A stretch of DNA of 64,000 bases, taken from contig JBBDNN010000077.1 in NCBI GenBank assembly GCA_040877545.1, positions 1 to 64,000 of the forward strand, given 5' to 3'. This document shows, piece after piece, positions 63,142 through 64,000 of this stretch (position 1 is its first letter; each line of letters begins with the position of its first letter). The notes under the pieces were generated by a model. The model was not told the DNA's origin. It ran no database searches and saw only the letters and a list, made by a program, of their open reading frames with translations. Made by a program: the position numbers and the translations under genes. This DNA comes from Gracilimonas sp040877545. Its GTDB lineage: Bacteria; Bacteroidota; Rhodothermia; Balneolales; Balneolaceae.

Positions 63142-64000
63142 ATGCGCCGCATCTTTTTTCTTTTCATTTGTTTTTGTATGTGTGGTTCCTTTGTTGCTCT
63201 TGCTCAGGTTTCTTCTGTAAACGGCTATATAAAAGATGCAGAAACCGGGGAAACTTTGATTAGTGCCAACATAGCTTTGCAGGAGAGTAATAAAGGCACC
63301 TCCTCTAATACTTTCGGGTATTATTCCATTACAAACATTTCGCCAGGCACCTATACCCTGCTTTGTTCGTACATCGGTTATGAATTGTATCGCGAGGAAA
63401 TCACCCTTGATTCTGGGGAAAACCTGAGGTTGAATATAGAGCTGCAACCCAAAGATGTGCAGCTTGAGGAAATTGTAGTGCGTTCGCGAATGGATGAAGA
63501 GGAACGCAAAAATATCGGAACTGCCCAGATAAATGTGGACTTGATTCAAGACTTACCTTCAGTTTTTGAAGCGGATGTTTTCCGTGCGGTGCAGCTTTTG
63601 CCCGGTGTAAAAGCGGCTTCAGATTTTTCCAGCGGCTTGTATATTCGTGGGGGAAGTCCTGATCAAACCTTGATTTTATTAGACCGGACCACCGTGTATA
63701 ACCCAAGTCACTTTTTTGGATTCTTTTCCACTTTTAATCCTGATGCCATCAAAAATGTACGTTTGTATAAGGGGGGATATCCTGCGGAATATGGCGGCCG
63801 TCTTGGTTCTGTGTTAACGATCTACAATAAAGACGGCAACCGAAATGAAACCTCGGGATCTGTTACAGCAGGGTTGCTTGCCTCACGTCTTTCCGTTGAA
63901 GGCCCCTACAGCAATGGCTCGTGGATGCTTGCCGCGCGCCGATCAACTTTAGAGCCATTGCTTGCCGGACTTCGCCAGAACAATGAAGGAATTCCCGAGA
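63142..64000 (+). CDS. TonB-dependent receptor with carboxypeptidase-regulatory-like domain (5' part)
   Basis: The frame opens at the ATG at 63142 and stays open to the window edge (286 codons), so the 3' part is missing. It encodes a signal peptide (RRIFFLFICFCMCGSFVALA) and a CarboxypepD_reg-like domain at about 25-110 (AETGETLISANIALQESNKG, GTYTLLCSYIGYELYREE). A plug follows from about 115 with DLPSVFEADVFRAVQLLPGV, GLYIRGGSPDQTLILLDRTT and EYGGRLGSVLTIYNKDGN. The GGSPDQTLILLD and AEYGGRLGSVL blocks belong to the receptor class of unknown substrate common in Bacteroidota, not to the SusC or TIGR01782 types above. It follows the DUF72 gene by 113 bases. Confidence 0.9.
   Translation, partial: MRRIFFLFICFCMCGSFVALAQVSSVNGYIKDAETGETLISANIALQESNKGTSSNTFGYYSITNISPGTYTLLCSYIGYELYREEITLDSGENLRLNIELQPKDVQLEEIVVRSRMDEEERKNIGTAQINVDLIQDLPSVFEADVFRAVQLLPGVKAASDFSSGLYIRGGSPDQTLILLDRTTVYNPSHFFGFFSTFNPDAIKNVRLYKGGYPAEYGGRLGSVLTIYNKDGNRNETSGSVTAGLLASRLSVEGPYSNGSWMLAARRSTLEPLLAGLRQNNEGIPE

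Overview
The window looks like chromosomal DNA of a marine or saline member of the Balneolota/Rhodothermota-Bacteroidota group (Balneola, Gracilimonas or Rhodohalobacter type). Four secreted proteins end in a type-A type IX secretion sorting domain with the NYPNPFNP signature. There are also SusC/SusD proteins, an ECF sigma/FecR pair, several large TonB-dependent receptors and a Bacteroidota-like tmRNA tag. The assignment rests on protein style only; no rRNA gene is present.

Layout. (1) 1-3.9 kb is a small, visibly A/T-rich integron-type cassette array without an integrase in view. It holds a PIN-domain toxin module, a HigBA module, a TM2 protein with a DUF6946 protein, and a DUF2281 antitoxin with a broken VapC. 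An attC-like site with two extrahelical bases (3248-3380) and two long direct repeats ending in GTTATGT separate these units. (2) 4.0-7.7 kb is housekeeping: NfeD with two SPFH proteins, an M23 peptidase and a Rid-family protein. (3) 7.7-44.5 kb is a pectin/homogalacturonan and rhamnogalacturonan utilisation island. It has two LacI regulators and uronate isomerase, a probable PL2-like lyase, a GH28, and three TonB receptors of the type that work without SusD. It also has a PL1 pectate lyase, an operon GH105-GH43-CE12-CE8-UxaE, then kduI-kduD-DUF4861-lacI, kdgK, eda and a DctPQM TRAP transporter. LRR and RCC1-repeat proteins sit beside the first receptor. (4) 44.5-45.2 kb is a non-coding tandem repeat of about 275 bp, followed by a 959-residue secreted beta-repeat/CBM protein (45.2-48.1 kb). 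(5) 48.7-61.3 kb, all on the minus strand, is an alpha-glucan type SusCD locus: ECF sigma, FecR, SusC (with STN domain), SusD, GH71/99-like, SusE/F-like lipoprotein, GH97 and a secreted protein made of two SusE/F-like modules. (6) 61.7-64 kb has ssrA (tmRNA), a DUF72 protein and the 5' part of another TonB receptor.

How it works together (inference from families). Extracellular and surface pectinases (PL1, GH28, PL2-like, CE8, CE12, GH105, GH43) release uronides that enter through the TonB receptors and the TRAP transporter. Unsaturated products go through KduI, KduD, KdgK and Eda to pyruvate and glyceraldehyde-3-phosphate, and saturated galacturonate goes through UxaC and UxaE. The fructuronate reductase and mannonate dehydratase needed to finish the second branch are not in the window. 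Two palindromic operator families are visible. TTAACCGGTTAA-like sites lie at five promoters across the island and in front of the 959-residue protein. CAATCGATTG-like sites lie around kduI and kdgK. These suggest two LacI-type regulons.
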